Source: Gallionella sp. UBA6045
GTDB taxonomy: Bacteria > Pseudomonadota > Gammaproteobacteria > Burkholderiales > Gallionellaceae
DNA: 7,396 nucleotides
Assembly (NCBI GenBank): GCA_002429165.1
Contig: DIYV01000006.1
Coordinates: 1-7,396 of the forward strand
Reading direction: 5' to 3'
Position numbers and translations under genes: made by a program. Of this stretch, positions 6,493-7,396 are shown in pieces (position 1 is the first letter of the stretch; each line of letters starts with the position of its first letter). The notes beneath the pieces were generated by a model. That model was given only the letters and a program-made list of their open reading frames with translations, had not been told where the DNA came from and searched no databases.

Positions 6493-7396
6493 ATGACGGA
6501 TTTTCATTTTTTCAGGTTAATACAACATGAGGCTGAATTGACTTCCATCCAAAGCGTTCTGGCCGCGTTCATCATCATCCTGGCCGATCTTCTGGGCCGT
6601 GCCGGATTGGACAAGGTGCTGGCGCTGGCCGGTGGCCCAACCATGGTGGCGCTCTGGGCACAACTGCAGTCGGTGGTTGAGCTGGTCAGTGCGGTAACAA
6701 TGGCAGGGGTGTTGCAGGGGCTCACGGTATTGATCACCCAGGTGAATACTGCACGCGACGAGCGCAGTCTGTTGCGGGATGCCTTCAAACTGGGCTTGGG
6801 CACTTCGCTGGTGGTCGCGTTGATCGTGGCGCTGGCCTCGCCCGAGCTGGCGGCCTGGCTCACCCGGGGCAGGATCGGAATGGGATTGTTTGTGCTGGCT
6901 GCAGCGGCCGGTTGTGTCAGCGTCGTTCCTGCCACGCTCAATGCTTATTGGCTGGGGAAACACCAGCAACAGCGCATGCTGGGGCTGGCGCTGCTGTCCA
7001 GCCTGATATTGCTGCTGGTGGCAGGGAGCGCATGGTTCGGGATTTCCCTGCGCGGGATGATATGGGTGCAAACCCTGTTGCTGGCCATCTTCGGCCTTGC
7101 GATCTGGCATTATTTGCGCAAGCTGTCACAACCCAAAGAAGAGCATGAGCACGGCAGGGAATATTTCCGCAAGTTGGTAAAGTTCGTGCCGGTCGGCCTG
7201 GCGATCGGCATCATGAGCCCGGTTTCCATGCTGCTGGTGCGCGGCATGTTGTCGGGCTCGATTTCGTGGAACGACGTGGGATTTCTGCAGGCACTGTGGC
7301 GCTCCACCGAGTGGGTTACCGCCACGGCAGCGGGGGTGTTGTCGCTGATCTTCCTGCCGCGCTTCAGCAGCACTTACGGCACGGCGCGATTCAAAC
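6493..7396 (+). CDS. Wzx/MOP-type polysaccharide flippase, 3'-truncated by window edge
   Basis: 301 residues are visible of a very hydrophobic protein that continues past the window; relatives are usually a little over 400 aa. Predicted membrane segments by eye lie at about 21-38, 58-82, 100-117, 129-150, 162-182, 187-206, 231-250 and 272-288. The blocks 'TMAGVLQGLTVLITQ' (69-83) and 'WNDVGFLQALWRSTEWVTA' (259-277) resemble WzxE/O-antigen translocases, which move undecaprenyl-linked oligosaccharide units across the inner membrane. The substrate cannot be told from this part. The upstream in-frame stop is at 6406-6408. ATG 6493 has a poor Shine-Dalgarno, whereas an in-frame TTG at 6538 has TGAGG 5 nt upstream and would remove 15 residues. 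No glycosyltransferase gene is visible; if this is an O-antigen or capsule locus, the rest lies to the right. Confidence 0.8.
   Translation, partial: MTDFHFFRLIQHEAELTSIQSVLAAFIIILADLLGRAGLDKVLALAGGPTMVALWAQLQSVVELVSAVTMAGVLQGLTVLITQVNTARDERSLLRDAFKLGLGTSLVVALIVALASPELAAWLTRGRIGMGLFVLAAAAGCVSVVPATLNAYWLGKHQQQRMLGLALLSSLILLLVAGSAWFGISLRGMIWVQTLLLAIFGLAIWHYLRKLSQPKEEHEHGREYFRKLVKFVPVGLAIGIMSPVSMLLVRGMLSGSISWNDVGFLQALWRSTEWVTATAAGVLSLIFLPRFSSTYGTARFK

Overview
The window is ordinary chromosomal DNA, moderately GC-rich and densely coded, and most likely from a betaproteobacterium. The glutamyl-tRNA reductase, YaeQ, YchJ, RsuA-type and RbgA-type proteins all look proteobacterial. The 491-residue ferredoxin/reductase fusion and the small secreted protein with a 'YLHVPPG...NACNRPVYFV' core recall proteins of Nitrosomonadales/Gallionellales or Burkholderiales-type bacteria. 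That placement is from memory and no search was run. There are no IS elements, CRISPR arrays, tRNA or rRNA genes, or phage genes.

Layout from left to right. Positions 1-1151 (minus) hold most of hemA, which commits glutamyl-tRNA to tetrapyrrole synthesis; its 3' end lies outside the window. Divergent from it, yaeQ and a ychJ-like gene (1310-2341, plus) sit 21 bp apart and probably form a small operon. Converging on them is a 491-codon minus-strand gene (2375-3850). It joins an N-terminal helix-turn-helix-like plus helical region to a [2Fe-2S] ferredoxin and a flavodoxin/ferredoxin-reductase-like module. Divergent from that gene is an RsuA-family pseudouridine synthase (3948-4664), followed by the circularly permuted ribosome-assembly GTPase RbgA/YlqF (4767-5654). 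A strong hairpin terminator (5718-5740) separates rbgA from a convergent minus-strand gene for a small secreted protein with a DRG/RGD-rich tail (5778-6221). After a 271-bp divergent intergenic region, a polytopic flippase gene of the Wzx/MOP type starts at 6493 (or 6538) and runs off the right end.

The genes do not form one pathway. There is a loose housekeeping theme of haem synthesis and ribosome maturation (hemA, rsuA, rbgA), next to envelope functions on the right (secreted protein, flippase).

The most unusual item is the HTH-ferredoxin-reductase fusion. It has a well-placed internal Shine-Dalgarno and ATG exactly where a stand-alone ferredoxin-reductase would begin, and its flavin-binding signatures are degenerate. 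Second is a roughly 20-residue in-frame insertion with atypical codons in the YchJ-like protein. No complete new system is evident.
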